In this document: positions 1-9,310 of the stretch, piece after piece
How positions within the stretch are numbered: position 1 is the first letter of the stretch
Layout of the letters: each line of letters starts with the position of its first letter
Source: Bacillus sp. P14.5
Lineage (GTDB): Bacteria > Bacillota > Bacilli > Bacillales > Bacillaceae_B
DNA: 64,000 nucleotides
NCBI RefSeq assembly: GCF_003316765.1
Contig: NZ_NIJF01000117.1
Coordinates: 1 to 64,000 of the forward strand
Direction of reading: 5' to 3'
Translations under genes and position numbers: made by a program
The notes under the pieces: model-generated
What the model was told of the DNA's origin: nothing
Databases searched by the model: none
Seen by the model: the letters and a program-made list of their open reading frames with translations, nothing else

Positions 1-135
1 GCGGTCGTCTAGTTCCAGCGCCTAGCCCCTCGGGGTCAAACAACCCTCAGAGAATAAAAGGAAAGACCGCCTTTTTTCTCTGAGGAACATTTGCCTGTCG
101 GGGCTGACCAAGGCGCTTCCACTTTTGATGACAGG
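1..135. repeat. Intergenic hairpin repeat, family R1, copy 1
   Basis: The outer arms (TTCCAGCGCCTAGCCCC near 13-29 and GGGGCTGACCAAGGCGCTTCC near 101-121) are imperfect inverted repeats. An inner pair (CTCAGAGA near 47-54 and TCTCTGAG near 77-84) forms a second stem. The right half recurs at about 53265-53335. There is no coding potential. The structure fits a dispersed intergenic hairpin element of the kind common in Bacillaceae; that assignment is inference. Confidence 0.6.
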
Positions 136-179
136 TGAGACCAAGGTTACGTACCCACTGGAACGTAACCCCGCAGGCA

Positions 180-395
180 AATCTAGCTCCAGCGGCCAGC
201 ACCTAGCGGATTTCGGTCTCCTTCCTTGCGATAAGTCATCATCGAATCGCTTTCGCTCTTCGTGATTCCTTTATCTCATGCAGGAGCCCTACAATCCGTA
301 CGGTGCTGAACGGCCGCTTCCGCTTTTTATGAAGCCGAGGAGGCTCAGCGCCCGCCCCGCGGAGTCGTGCACCTGGAGCGGAAATCCTTTCTTTA
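180..395. repeat. Composite intergenic repeat, family R2, copy 1
   Basis: This stretch shares an ordered set of short blocks with 4560-4800: TAGCGG..TTCGGTCT, then CTTGCGATAAGTCA, a short palindrome around ATCGAATCGCTTTCG, then a block ending in GTGCTGAACGG. It continues into a GC-rich block (CGCCCGCCCCGCGGA near 349-363, GGAGCGGAAATCC near 376-388). The blocks are non-coding. Short ORFs here are not believable because their composition follows the repeat rather than codon use. Confidence 0.55.
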
Positions 396-690
396 TACTC
401 AGACACATTCTTTTGAAAAGAGCTTTTTATAAGGTTTTGTCCCAGCCTCTTTTTTGGTTGTCCTATTCTGTACATTCATTTCTCAGGTGTTAAAAGCATT
501 ATTATATCCATGCGGTTGGAGACTGTTTGTGGAAGTCAAAGTCTTTTGGACAGCCGTCAAGGAAGAAACTGTATTGTTTGTTAGATGGTCATATATACGT
601 TCGTCAGGAAGCATTATTATTACGGAAGAGATTTTCTTGAGTAGAGGAAGACTTTATTTTATACTGAAAGGGTCAGCAAAGCTTGAAAGA
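396..690. other. Non-coding gap before yqgQ
   Basis: No gene is recognised. The block TTTTGTCCCAGCCTCTTTTTT at 436-456 recurs in inverted form at about 2284-2302 (GAAGAGGCTGAGACAAAAG), so it is another small dispersed intergenic motif. The short ORF at 454-705 has no supporting similarity or convincing start. Confidence 0.4.
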
Positions 691-701
691 CGGTGCCGAA
701 T

Positions 702-899
702 GTGAAAAATATGTACGATGTGCAGCAAATGTTAAAGAAGTATGGAGTTTTCATTTACCTGGGTGATCGAGCGGCAGATTTGGAAATGATGCAGGAAGAA
801 GTGAGGGAGCTGTATCAAACAGGCTTGATCAGCCCTGCTGACTTCCAAACATCCATGCTTATTCTGCGAAGTGAACTCACAAAGGAAAACAATAAATAG
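702..899 (+). CDS. yqgQ: YqgQ family small protein
   Basis: Small soluble protein of about 65 residues matching the YqgQ family, which is widespread in Bacillaceae and lies just upstream of glcK. The recognisable core is the YDVQQMLKKYG start followed by YLGDRAADLEMM and a helical acidic C-terminus. I chose the GTG at 702, which places three residues before YDVQQ as in the family. A GTG at 693 is also in frame and an ATG lies at 711. The function is unknown. It ends 19 bases before glcK, so co-transcription is likely. Confidence 0.75.
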   Translation: MKNMYDVQQMLKKYGVFIYLGDRAADLEMMQEEVRELYQTGLISPADFQTSMLILRSELTKENNK

Positions 900-918
900 A
901 AACAGGGTGAAATTATTT

Positions 919-1890
919 ATGTCAGATAAATGGCTTGTCGGTGTAGATTTAGGCGGAACCACAACTAAAATAGCTTTCATCAGTTTTTACGGGGAGATTG
1001 TACATAAATGGGAAATTCCCACAGATACCTCTGAAAATGGTAAGAATATCATCGTTGATATTGCAAAGTCGATCGATCAGCATCTGGACGAACTAGGAGA
1101 AACGAAATCTAAGCTGAGGGGTGCAGGAATGGGGGCACCGGGTCCTGTAGATATGGACAATGGCATTATTTATGAAGCGGTCAATCTGGGCTGGGAAAAG
1201 AATACCCCTTTAAAAGATCTGCTAGAAGTTGAAACGGGTCTTCCATGTGTCATTGATAATGATGCAAATTGTGCTGCCCTCGGTGAGATGTGGAAAGGCG
1301 CCGGAAATGGTGCAAAGGATATTGTAGCTGTAACCTTAGGAACCGGAGTAGGGGGAGGAGTCATCACGAACGGTGATATCGTCCATGGAAGTAAAGGTGC
1401 AGCTGGTGAAATCGGGCACATTACAGTAATGCCGGAAGGGGGCTTTCAGTGCAACTGCGGGAAGAAAGGCTGTCTGGAAACCGTCGCGTCTGCTACGGGT
1501 GTGGTGCGTTTGGCTCTCAAAGCTCTTGAAAAAAGCGAAGAAGCTTCTGTTCTTCGTTCACGCCTGCAGACTGAGGGAGTACTCAGTGCGAAAGAAATTT
1601 TCGATGCTGCACGTGAAGGAGATTTACTTGCAGTTTCAATCGTAGATGAGCTGGCTTTTTATTTGGGACTTGCGATTGCCAACTTGGGTAACGCTTTGAA
1701 TCCCGACAAAATAGTATTGGGCGGCGGTGTTTCCAAAGCAGGGGAAATATTATTGAGCCCGGTCGATAAGTACTTTAACTCATTCGCATTCCCGACGGTT
1801 GCTTCCTCAACCGCCATTTCCATTGCCAGGCTGGGGAATGATGCAGGAGTGATCGGAGCCGCGTGGCTTGTGAAGAATAAACTTGGTTGA
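919..1890 (+). CDS. glcK: Glucokinase, ROK family
   Basis: Cytosolic ATP-dependent glucokinase that phosphorylates glucose to glucose-6-phosphate. The N-terminal phosphate-binding motif is DLGGTTTK at residues 10-17. The ROK zinc signature CNCGKKGCLE starts near residue 178, and GVIGAAWL closes the C-terminal domain. The length of 323 residues fits the family (about 321 in B. subtilis). The ATG at 919 follows AGGGTGA and gives the expected N-terminus; an upstream GTG at 871 would add an untypical extension that overlaps yqgQ. A strong terminator follows, so yqgQ-glcK looks like the end of a transcription unit. Confidence 0.95.
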   Translation: MSDKWLVGVDLGGTTTKIAFISFYGEIVHKWEIPTDTSENGKNIIVDIAKSIDQHLDELGETKSKLRGAGMGAPGPVDMDNGIIYEAVNLGWEKNTPLKDLLEVETGLPCVIDNDANCAALGEMWKGAGNGAKDIVAVTLGTGVGGGVITNGDIVHGSKGAAGEIGHITVMPEGGFQCNCGKKGCLETVASATGVVRLALKALEKSEEASVLRSRLQTEGVLSAKEIFDAAREGDLLAVSIVDELAFYLGLAIANLGNALNPDKIVLGGGVSKAGEILLSPVDKYFNSFAFPTVASSTAISIARLGNDAGVIGAAWLVKNKLG

Positions 1891-1929
1891 AAAACAGCCA
1901 TATAATAGCGAGAAAAATTCACTTCAAAG

Positions 1930-1961
1930 AGTGCTGATCATAGACGATCAGCACTTTTTTT
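1930..1961 (+). terminator. Intrinsic terminator after glcK
   Basis: Stem GTGCTGATC (1931-1939) pairs perfectly with GATCAGCAC (1946-1954), followed by seven T residues. It lies 40 bases after the glcK stop. Confidence 0.9.
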
Positions 1962-2461
1962 ATCCCCTGGCAAAATAAGTTGAGAGTCGGATGGGAATTG
2001 CACCTGGAAATTTTTTTCCCTAAATGCAGGTTTTAAATTATAGTTCAGAGCAAATAATAAGCATTCACTGATTTTAGTGGGAAATTTTATCTCTGGCTTA
2101 TTTGATCGACCAGGAGTATCATGGTGAACAATCATCTTTTCAATGAAAAGTGATAAAAGCTGTAGAAATCCTTATATCTAATTGAAAAAAACTAGTGATG
2201 TCATATTATCCCATTTATAAATCATAACATTACAAATATGTACTAGGGACAAGGGTGCTTAGTCTTGCTGTAAATTCGGCAGAAGAGGCTGAGACAAAAG
2301 AACGGACATTCACCTGAATTTGTTTGCGGGGAATGGGTATATGGTAGTGTTTATAAAAAAATGACCTTTATTTGAAACTTTTACCGGTTTGGCTCGTCTT
2401 ATATAAGGGAATTGAAAATCACCCTAATACATTAGTATAAACTGTTTAAATTAACTTACAA
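1962..2461. other. AT-rich intergenic gap
   Basis: About 500 bases without a credible gene. A 65-codon minus-strand ORF at 1938-2135 runs through the glcK terminator and has no recognisable features. The motif GAAGAGGCTGAGACAAAAG near 2284-2302 is an inverted relative of the block at 436-456. I see nothing else. Confidence 0.4.
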
Positions 2462-2490
2462 TTGACGGAATGTAAAAAAAGTATTAAGAT
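2462..2490 (+). promoter_or_regulatory. Candidate sigma-A promoter for the LTA synthase gene
   Basis: TTGACG at 2462-2467 and TAAGAT at 2485-2490 are separated by 17 bases. The start codon is about 100 bases downstream, leaving room for a 5' leader. Confidence 0.6.
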
Positions 2491-2592
2491 ATTGAATGAT
2501 TATCAGATGGAGGCACCTGATAATGTAAAAATGAGTCAATGTCTTCCATCAAAAGGTTGTTGCGATTTAATACGCAGCAAGGAGGTAAAAAA

Positions 2593-4476
2593 ATGAAAAA
2601 CTTGAAAATGCCAAAAATCTCACTGGTTATCATTGCTTCAGTGTTACTCTGGCTAAAAACGTATATTGTCTATCAAACTAGTTTTGATATTAAAATTGAA
2701 AATCTGATGCAGGAATTCATCTTGCTCATAAACCCGTTAAGCTTTTTGCTCTTTATATTCGGGGTAAGCTTGTTCTTGAAGAGTGAGAAATCGAGGGTAA
2801 GGTACATTTTGATCACCAGCTTTGTCCTTTCCTTTATTCTCTACGGAAATGTCGCTTTCTACCGATTCTTTGACGATTTCCTGACACTGCCAGTATTGAT
2901 GCAGACCAGCAACTTCGCAGACCTGGGTACGAGTGCCGGGGAGATCGTAAGCTGGTCAGACTCTTTGTATTTCATTGATACAGTAATTCTTGCCCTGTTG
3001 GTCAAATTTAAATCTTCCATGCTGGAAGTTAATACGTTCAGCAGAGTGAATAGAAGGGCTTACTTCTTTGTTGCAATAGCTCTTACGTTCTTCAACCTTG
3101 GTCTCGCTGAAGCTGAAAGACCACAATTACTGACGCGTACCTTTGACAGGGAAATACTTGTGAAAAACATTGGAACTTACAACTATCATATCTATGATGT
3201 GTTCCTTCAATCCAAATCTTCAGCACAGCGTGCGCTTGCAGACGGAAGTGAACTTGCCGACATTGATAATTATGTTCGTGCAAACCATACCAAACCTGAT
3301 AATGATCTGTTTGGTGCCGCAAAAGGAAAGAATTTAATTGTCATTTCTTTGGAGTCGCTTCAGTCATTCCCGATCAACAACACTATGAATGGGGAAGAAG
3401 TAACTCCATTCTTGAACGATTTCATTAAAGACAGTTACTATTTCGATAATTTCTACCATCAAACGCAGCAGGGGAAAACATCCGACTCAGAGTTCATTCT
3501 GGATAATTCTCTTTATCCACTGAACCGAGGAGCGGTGTTCTTCACTCATTCCGGAAACGAATATCAATCCATGACAGACAGGTTGAATGATGAAGGTTAT
3601 TTCACCTCAACGATGCATGCCAACAATAAGAGTTTCTGGAACCGCGATATCATGTATGACTCACTTGGATACGATAAGTTCTATTCACTGACAGAATATG
3701 AAGTTGATGAAGAGAACTCTGTTAACTGGGGAATGAAGGATACACCATTCTTCCTGCAGTCAGTTGAGCATATGAAAGAAATGGAAAAACCTTTCTATAC
3801 CAAAATGATTACATTGACCAACCATTATCCTTTCTATCTTGATGAAGAGGATAAGTATATTAACGAATTTGATTCTAATTCAGGCACTTTGAATCGTTAT
3901 TTCCAAACTGTACGCTACATGGATGAAGCAGTAAAAGAGTTCATCCAGGAATTGAAAGACAGTGGAGTGTATGATGATTCAGTAATCGTCATGTATGGTG
4001 ATCACTATGGTATCTCTGAAAACCATAATGTTGCCATGAGCAAATACCTTGGAAAAGAAGTGGATCCTTTCGTTAGCACTCAACTTCAACGTGTGCCATT
4101 GATCATCCACATCCCAGGTATGGAAGATGGAAAGACAATTTCCAAGGTGGGAGGCCAAGTGGACCTTCGTCCAACCCTTCTTAACCTTCTTGGAATCGAT
4201 TCAAAAGGAGATATTCAATTCGGTTCAGATTTATTCTCCAAAGATCGTGAGGACCTGGCTATCTTGCGAGACGGCCGTTTCATTACAAAGGACCATGTAT
4301 ATGCCGGTGGCGAGTGTTATAACAAAGAAACTGAGCAGCCGGACGATATGAAGTTCTGTGAACCTCTAATTGAAAGTACTCAGCAAGAATTGAATTATTC
4401 AGACCAAATCATTTATGGAGATTTGCTTCGATTCTACGAGCAAAAGAATGAAATGCGTTCTCCTGATGAAGAATAA
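2593..4476 (+). CDS. yqgS: Lipoteichoic acid synthase family protein (YqgS/LtaS type)
   Basis: Membrane-anchored enzyme of the LtaS family, which polymerises glycerol-phosphate from phosphatidylglycerol into lipoteichoic acid on the outer face of the membrane. About five hydrophobic segments lie in the first ~190 residues, followed by an extracellular sulfatase-fold domain. The metal/nucleophile motif QQGKTSDSEF places the catalytic Thr at about residue 296, and YGDHYGI is the later metal-binding motif. The length of 627 residues is normal. The ATG at 2593 follows AAGGAGGT; an upstream in-frame ATG at 2539 lacks a site. By position it is the YqgS paralogue, so it may be an accessory rather than the main synthase. 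Confidence 0.9.
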   Translation: MKNLKMPKISLVIIASVLLWLKTYIVYQTSFDIKIENLMQEFILLINPLSFLLFIFGVSLFLKSEKSRVRYILITSFVLSFILYGNVAFYRFFDDFLTLPVLMQTSNFADLGTSAGEIVSWSDSLYFIDTVILALLVKFKSSMLEVNTFSRVNRRAYFFVAIALTFFNLGLAEAERPQLLTRTFDREILVKNIGTYNYHIYDVFLQSKSSAQRALADGSELADIDNYVRANHTKPDNDLFGAAKGKNLIVISLESLQSFPINNTMNGEEVTPFLNDFIKDSYYFDNFYHQTQQGKTSDSEFILDNSLYPLNRGAVFFTHSGNEYQSMTDRLNDEGYFTSTMHANNKSFWNRDIMYDSLGYDKFYSLTEYEVDEENSVNWGMKDTPFFLQSVEHMKEMEKPFYTKMITLTNHYPFYLDEEDKYINEFDSNSGTLNRYFQTVRYMDEAVKEFIQELKDSGVYDDSVIVMYGDHYGISENHNVAMSKYLGKEVDPFVSTQLQRVPLIIHIPGMEDGKTISKVGGQVDLRPTLLNLLGIDSKGDIQFGSDLFSKDREDLAILRDGRFITKDHVYAGGECYNKETEQPDDMKFCEPLIESTQQELNYSDQIIYGDLLRFYEQKNEMRSPDEE

Positions 4477-4479
4477 GTA

Positions 4480-4512
4480 AAAGCCTGCGGACCCCTTCCG
4501 CAGGCTTTTTTT
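4480..4512 (+). terminator. Intrinsic terminator after the LTA synthase gene
   Basis: AAGCCTGCGG (4481-4490) pairs with CCGCAGGCTT (4498-4507), followed by a run of seven T. Confidence 0.92.
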
Positions 4513-4559
4513 GTGGATGATAGGAGGGGGATAAGGAAAGGAACTTAGGTGGCTTTGGA

Positions 4560-4800
4560 ATCCGGCTAAAGCGCACGTGGGCCCGTACCCACAGCTTTTT
4601 AGGTAATCCAGCTTCAACCCCAGACAGGTGGCAGATTTCGGTCTTCCTTATTGCTAATCTAGTGGCCAGGCTTCAACGACTAGCGGTCTTCCCTCCCCCT
4701 CCTTGCGATAAGTCAACATCAACTCACTACGTTCGTTATGTTGACTTTCCTCATACGAGATCTCTGCAATCTGGATAATGCTGAGCGGGAACTTACCTCT
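4560..4800. repeat. Composite intergenic repeat, family R2, copy 2
   Basis: Shares TAGCGGTCTTCC, CCTTGCGATAAGTCAAC, a palindrome (TCAACATCAACTCACTACG...TTATGTTGA, about 4732-4765), GAGATCTCTGCAATC and GTGCTGAGCGG-like blocks with 180-330. It lies between a terminator and yqgT. It is non-coding, and mobility is only inferred. Confidence 0.55.
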
Positions 4801-4870
4801 CTTTCTTGTCATCAATCATCATTTACAACATACATGTAGTAAGAGAGTTTGATTTCAGGAGGTATGAACA

Positions 4871-6058
4871 ATGGAAGTACGAGTCAGAAGAGGCGATACT
4901 TTTTATTATTACAGTCAGTTGTTTTATCTTCCTCTCCAGCCCATTATTGATTCTAACTCTGAAGTATCCAGCAATTCACTGCAAATTGGTCAAATAATAA
5001 AAATTCCCGGTTTTTATATCGGACAGTATACAGTTCAGCAGGGAGATACATTCTGGGCAATAGCCAGAAGAAGGAACTTGTCAGTTGATGCTCTGCTTCT
5101 GCTGAATCAAAGCTTGAATCCTAATGCTTTACAGGTGGGAGAGAACCTGAACATACCCCTGAGGATTACACAGCCAGTGGTAATGGGACAGCAGGCGTAC
5201 TCTTTTGATATTATGGATCGGGATATCAAAAGGTTGGAAAATGCATTTCCCTTTATTAGGGTCAACCAAATCGGTGAATCTGTCTTGGGGAAACCCCTTT
5301 ATGAAATTCTTATTGGAAATGGTGAGAAAAAGGTGCATATCAATGCATCCTTTCATGCTAATGAATGGATTGCGACGCCCATTTTGATGCGGTTTATGAA
5401 TGACTATTTATTATCTTTGGTCAATCGAGGAAGTATCAGAGGGGTTGTTACAGAGCCACTGTATTCAAAGGTTACCCTTTCATTGGTTCCGATGGTGAAT
5501 CCAGATGGAGTGGATCTTGTGATTGAGGGGCCCCCTTCATCTTTAAGGGAAGAACTGATTGAGATGAACAAAGGAAAAACTAATTTTTCAGGGTGGAAGG
5601 CAAATATCAATGGCGTAGATCTGAACAATCAATACCCTGCAAAATGGGAATTAGAAAAGGAAAGAAAAGAGGAGAAGAGCCCTGCCCCGCGTGATTTCCC
5701 AGGCTATAAACCATTATCGGAACCTGAGGCTGCTGCGATGGCTGAGCTTGCAAGGAATGGAGATCTTGATAGAGTTCTTGCCCTTCATACTCAAGGAGAG
5801 GAATTTTATTGGGGATATGAAGGACTTGAACCTCCTGAATCCGAGATGCTCGCTGAGGAATTTGAAAGGGTAAGCGGGTACCGTTCGGTGAGATATATTG
5901 ACAGCTATGCTGGGTATAAAGATTGGTTCATTCAAGAATTTCAGCGTCCTGGTTTTACTATAGAACTTGGGATGGGTATCAACCCTCTGCCTTTATCTCA
6001 ATTCAATCGGATATATGAATCGGGACTTGGGATATTTCTTGTAGCAATCTACCGGTAA
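4871..6058 (+). CDS. yqgT: LysM-M14 gamma-D-glutamyl-L-diamino acid endopeptidase
   Basis: Predicted peptidoglycan peptide hydrolase of the endopeptidase I/YqgT type, cleaving the gamma-D-Glu to diamino acid bond of muropeptides. Two LysM modules occupy about residues 2-48 and 50-97 (VRRGDTF and VQQGDTFW openings). A zinc carboxypeptidase M14 domain covers about 115-395. Zinc ligands are visible in FHANEWI (H162, E165) and near residue 305 in LHTQGEEF, and the catalytic Glu lies in ELGMGIN (about E365). There is no signal peptide, as is usual for this family. AGGAGGT precedes the ATG at 4871. It is expressed alone, between two non-coding regions. Confidence 0.9.
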   Translation: MEVRVRRGDTFYYYSQLFYLPLQPIIDSNSEVSSNSLQIGQIIKIPGFYIGQYTVQQGDTFWAIARRRNLSVDALLLLNQSLNPNALQVGENLNIPLRITQPVVMGQQAYSFDIMDRDIKRLENAFPFIRVNQIGESVLGKPLYEILIGNGEKKVHINASFHANEWIATPILMRFMNDYLLSLVNRGSIRGVVTEPLYSKVTLSLVPMVNPDGVDLVIEGPPSSLREELIEMNKGKTNFSGWKANINGVDLNNQYPAKWELEKERKEEKSPAPRDFPGYKPLSEPEAAAMAELARNGDLDRVLALHTQGEEFYWGYEGLEPPESEMLAEEFERVSGYRSVRYIDSYAGYKDWFIQEFQRPGFTIELGMGINPLPLSQFNRIYESGLGIFLVAIYR

Positions 6059-6553
6059 GTATATTGAAGATTGTTATATTGGCAAATGCGAGTTAAAATG
6101 TACTATAGTCATTTATTCTTATATCAAGGATGTAATTGTTTAGAGTGCTGCTTTCGAAAAATTTCAAGAGCCGGATTTTTTACTTGAAGAGAGTAACCCT
6201 TTTCTTTTCACATATATTTAAGTGAATTATGGCAGTCTTTTATAGAATTTTATATTGAACAGCAACTAAGTATACGAAAAGAACCTATATTAAAGGTTGA
6301 TCAGAGGTCTATGTACCCTGACAGCCTTTTTTTAGAGCTTTTAAAAAGGGGCAAGAAAGCTCGTTATTATCTGCTTGCTTATCACAAATTAAGTATAGAA
6401 ACTTGTGGTGTCTGTCCCGTTCATCACCTCTAATAGGGGAAGGAAGGCAGGCAGGGTAGAGGATAAGTTGTCATATTCTTTTAAAAAATTGAAACATTTT
6501 CGTGGAATTAACGTACTAATTAATAGGGAGTAAGAATGGGGGAGGGAATAAAT
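6059..6553. other. Non-coding gap between yqgT and yqgU
   Basis: About 500 AT-rich bases. A weak possible terminator (CAGAGGT near 6304, ACCCTG near 6316, then seven T at about 6331-6337) could end yqgT transcription. No gene or known RNA is recognised. Confidence 0.35.
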
Positions 6554-7680
6554 ATGAAAAAAACTTATAAGCTTTTTTACTTTTGTCATGCTTATTTCTA
6601 TTAGCCTCATGTAGTGGCGAGACTCCTGAAAGTAATAAGTCGGAAGAAAAACCTGTTTCAGAAAACGAGCAGGTGAAGGATCAAAAAGAGGCTGAAAAAA
6701 AAGAATTAAAACCTCTTAAACTGGAGGAAACTTCTTTTCAAAGAGTTATAGACTGGATTGATAGTGACCGGGTCATTATTTTATCTAAATCCGGAAATGA
6801 GAATCAGTTACTGGATTATAATATTTTCAGTGGTGAACAAAATATTATATATTCTGATGAAGAGGTTATTGTGGATGCAAAGATAAGTCCTGACAGACAA
6901 AGGATATTGATTCACAGCGCCCCGCTTACTTATTCGGCCTCAATGACGATAATTGATCTAAACGGAGATGTGATTTTCGAAAAGGATATCGAGTCGTATG
7001 AAGTGGCTTTTGAATGGAATGACAGAAATCCTGATTTGTTATTTATATCCAGGTTTGCGGAGGATTGGACATTTGAGGTTATGCTGGCAGACTTGTCACA
7101 AGGTACTGTATCATCCGTGGACTCACCCCAGCCGTTTATTAAATGGGTTAATGAGAGCAGCTTCCTCTACCAGGAGTGGCCCGAGGAAAGCATCAGTCTA
7201 ACAGCTCCTTTGTATTCCCGGAACCTGTATTCGGAAGAAAAAGTTCTTGTGGAAGAAGAAACGATTCACTTTGATACGCTGCCTCCTTACATACTATCAA
7301 TCTCAATAGATGAAGGAACAGAAGGAAAGGCGGTTTATCAATTTATAACAGAAGAAGGAACGATAGCTTCCTCATTGGAACAGCCCCTGCTCAGCAGCTA
7401 TTCTAACTGGGTGGTCCCTTATTATGATAAGATAGATTCTGAACGTACATTTGTCTCTTTGACCGCTGGCGAATCAATTCCTGAAGATTCCTATCAGGGT
7501 ACATTCACATTGGAAAAGTGGAACATGAAAACGGGTCAGCGTGAACAAATACTGCACGGACTCCCAAATGAACCTCTTGAGTGTTCACCATCGGGGGATT
7601 ATTGTTTAACAGGATATGAATTGAAGCAGGCCGTTGATCTGAAAAATAAAGAGGCAGCAGATTTAGTGATCATTAAATAG
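6554..7680 (+). pseudogene. yqgU: YqgU-like lipoprotein, frameshifted near the start
   Basis: Predicted membrane lipoprotein of unknown function, beta-propeller-like by its repeated YSDEEV/SPDRQRI-type segments. The ATG at 6554 follows GGAGGG and opens MKKTYKLF. After a six-T run at 6573-6578 the frame closes at TAG. The frame that carries the rest of the protein lacks one base at this point. With one extra T the N-terminus reads MKKTYKLFLLLSCLFLLASC, a standard lipoprotein signal with lipobox LASC. The intact part runs from about 6583 to 7680, where a TTG start would truncate the signal peptide. The single missing T may be a sequencing error. Confidence 0.75.
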
Positions 7681-7694
7681 AAAGGATGATTTTT

Positions 7695-7979
7695 ATGGCG
7701 ATAGTGGATGTTACCGTTATCCCTATTGGGACTGCTACACCAAGCGTGAGTGATTATGTAGCGCAGTTACAAAAGATATTAAAAAGACATGAAGACGAAG
7801 GAACCATTTCCTTCAAACTTACTCCGATGAGCACTTTGATAGAGGGAGAGCTGCCGGATTTGTTCCGGATCGTGCAGGAAATTCATGAGGCCCCATTCAG
7901 CCAGGGAATACAAAGAGTTGCAACGAATATCAGAATTGATGATCGCAGGGATAAAAAAGAAAGATGGAGGATAAACTGA
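7695..7979 (+). CDS. yqgV: MTH1187/YqgV family thiamine-binding-like protein
   Basis: Small cytosolic protein of 94 residues in the MTH1187/YkoF-like family, some members of which bind thiamine or related compounds. The start motif VTVIPIGTATPSVSDYVA and the C-terminal RIDDRRDK are typical. I chose the ATG at 7695, eight bases after AAAGGA, rather than the ATG at 7686 that overlaps that site. It lies 14 bases after yqgU and is probably co-transcribed. The ligand cannot be read from the sequence. Confidence 0.8.
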   Translation: MAIVDVTVIPIGTATPSVSDYVAQLQKILKRHEDEGTISFKLTPMSTLIEGELPDLFRIVQEIHEAPFSQGIQRVATNIRIDDRRDKKERWRIN

Positions 7980-8043
7980 CCTCTGTGGAAAACAAAATGT
8001 AAGGGTGTTGTTTTAATGAATCGGCAGCTTTGCGCAGACAAAT

Positions 8044-8075
8044 AAAAAATGGAGCCGCTTGGCTCCATTTTTTAT
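8044..8075. terminator. Bidirectional terminator between yqgV and yqgW
   Basis: Perfect stem AATGGAGCC/GGCTCCATT with loop GCTT (8049-8070) is flanked by A-rich and T-rich tracts, so it can end yqgV (plus) and yqgW (minus). The minus-strand gene stops immediately beside it. Confidence 0.85.
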
Positions 8076-8249
8076 TTAGTGTCCGCCAGGATAACCTGAG
8101 TGAAGGACGGTCATGATTGTGAACCAGCCAAAAACGCCAAGTGTTCCTAATCCGAAAAGAATGCCTAAAGCATTTTTGTTTTTCAACGCACTTACGCTGG
8201 CGAATAGAGAAAGCAAAGTCACTAGAGCTGTAATGATAACAAAACCCAT
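8076..8249 (-). CDS. yqgW: YqgW, DUF2759 family small membrane protein
   Basis: 57-residue protein with two hydrophobic segments: residues 2-20 (GFVIITALVTLLSLFAS) and about 29-48 (LGILFGLGTLGVFGWF), ending SGYPGGH. This is the DUF2759/YqgW pattern. The function is unknown. The start ATG at 8249 is preceded on the minus strand by AAAGGAG at about 8264-8258. It is convergent with yqgV across a shared terminator and is followed by no partner gene, so it is monocistronic. Confidence 0.8.
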   Translation of the reverse strand: MGFVIITALVTLLSLFASVSALKNKNALGILFGLGTLGVFGWFTIMTVLHSGYPGGH

Positions 8250-8558
8250 TGGTCAAAACTCCTTTCAAATTAATCCCCTTTTAACGGAAGTCCCAAAAGT
8301 GAGATAATATAATTAGCATATGTAATAATGTGCACTTACATTTATTTTATATTTTTTTATGCGTTTGTACAGTTCAAATGTTTGACACTTCTTTGTCCAA
8401 TAATTCAATCCTTTAATATTTTTATGAAGTCGATTCTTCTATCCATTATTATGATAGATACAAATGCGGCAAAGGCTGGATAACTTCAACAAGAATGATT
8501 TTTATCCCTCCTGCTGGAATGATACAATAGAAACAAACGATTTTTGGAGGTGGCGCAG

Positions 8559-9194
8559 ATGAGATGGAAGAGATTACCTTTAGGTCCTTTGCAAACAAAC
8601 TGTTATTGTCTCTGGAACAATAAGAAAGAATGTGTCATTTTTGATCCAGGAGAAGAAGCGGGGAAACTTATCAATTGGCTGAAGGAAAATCAATTGAAAC
8701 CTCTTGCGATACTGCTTACACATGCTCATTTTGACCATATTGGGGCAGTAGATAAGGTCAGGGAGAAGTACAATATCCCTCTTTATGTTCATGAAAAAGA
8801 AGCAAAGTGGCTTATGGAGCCGGCTCTGAATGGTTCTCAGCATTTTGCGATGAGCGGCTTGATGAGAATGAAGCCGGCGGATTACATAATAACCAATGAA
8901 AAGACTCTTTCCTTCGGGGACATCTCTTTGACATTATTCGAGACACCCGGACATTCTCCAGGCAGCCTTTCATATTATTATGAAGAGGAAGGGGTTGTAT
9001 TTGCTGGTGATACTCTGTTCAAGGGCAGCATAGGGAGAACCGATCTGCCTGGCGGAAACTCCCGGGAATTATTAAAAAGCATCCATGATCATTTGCTGAC
9101 TTTGCCTGAAGATACAATTGTTTTATCAGGGCATGGACCAGAAACGACTATAGCCGATGAAATGGATACAAACCCGTTCCTGAACGGTTTTTAA
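8559..9194 (+). CDS. yqgX: Metallo-beta-lactamase fold hydrolase (YqgX, glyoxalase II-like)
   Basis: Cytosolic MBL-fold hydrolase of 211 residues. The zinc motif THAHFDHIG starts at residue 54; further ligands are in ETPGHSPGS, FAGDTLF and LSGHGPET. Close relatives act on thioesters such as S-lactoylglutathione/bacillithiol conjugates, but the substrate here is not determined. The ATG at 8559 follows GGAGGTG; an upstream in-frame TTG at 8544 overlaps that site. It is convergent with yqgY across a shared terminator. Confidence 0.88.
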   Translation: MRWKRLPLGPLQTNCYCLWNNKKECVIFDPGEEAGKLINWLKENQLKPLAILLTHAHFDHIGAVDKVREKYNIPLYVHEKEAKWLMEPALNGSQHFAMSGLMRMKPADYIITNEKTLSFGDISLTLFETPGHSPGSLSYYYEEEGVVFAGDTLFKGSIGRTDLPGGNSRELLKSIHDHLLTLPEDTIVLSGHGPETTIADEMDTNPFLNGF

Positions 9195-9271
9195 GGAGTC
9201 TAAAGGCAAACAGAAGACAAGAAGTAGAATCGAAGTTATCCACTAGTGTAAGACTTTATTATTCTCACCAT

Positions 9272-9310
9272 AAAAAAATCCTTAAAGCTAAAAGCTTTAA
9301 GGGTTTTTTA
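9272..9310. terminator. Bidirectional terminator between yqgX and yqgY
   Basis: CCTTAAAGCT (9280-9289) pairs with AGCTTTAAGG (9293-9302), with A and T tracts on either side. It serves both convergent genes. Confidence 0.85.

Noticed and set aside
1938..2135. 65-codon minus-strand ORF after glcK
   Set aside because: It reads through the glcK terminator and has no start signal or recognisable sequence.
7930..8268. 112-residue minus-strand ORF covering the yqgW locus
   Set aside because: It lies in another frame of yqgW and passes through its terminator; yqgW itself has the ribosome site and family sequence.
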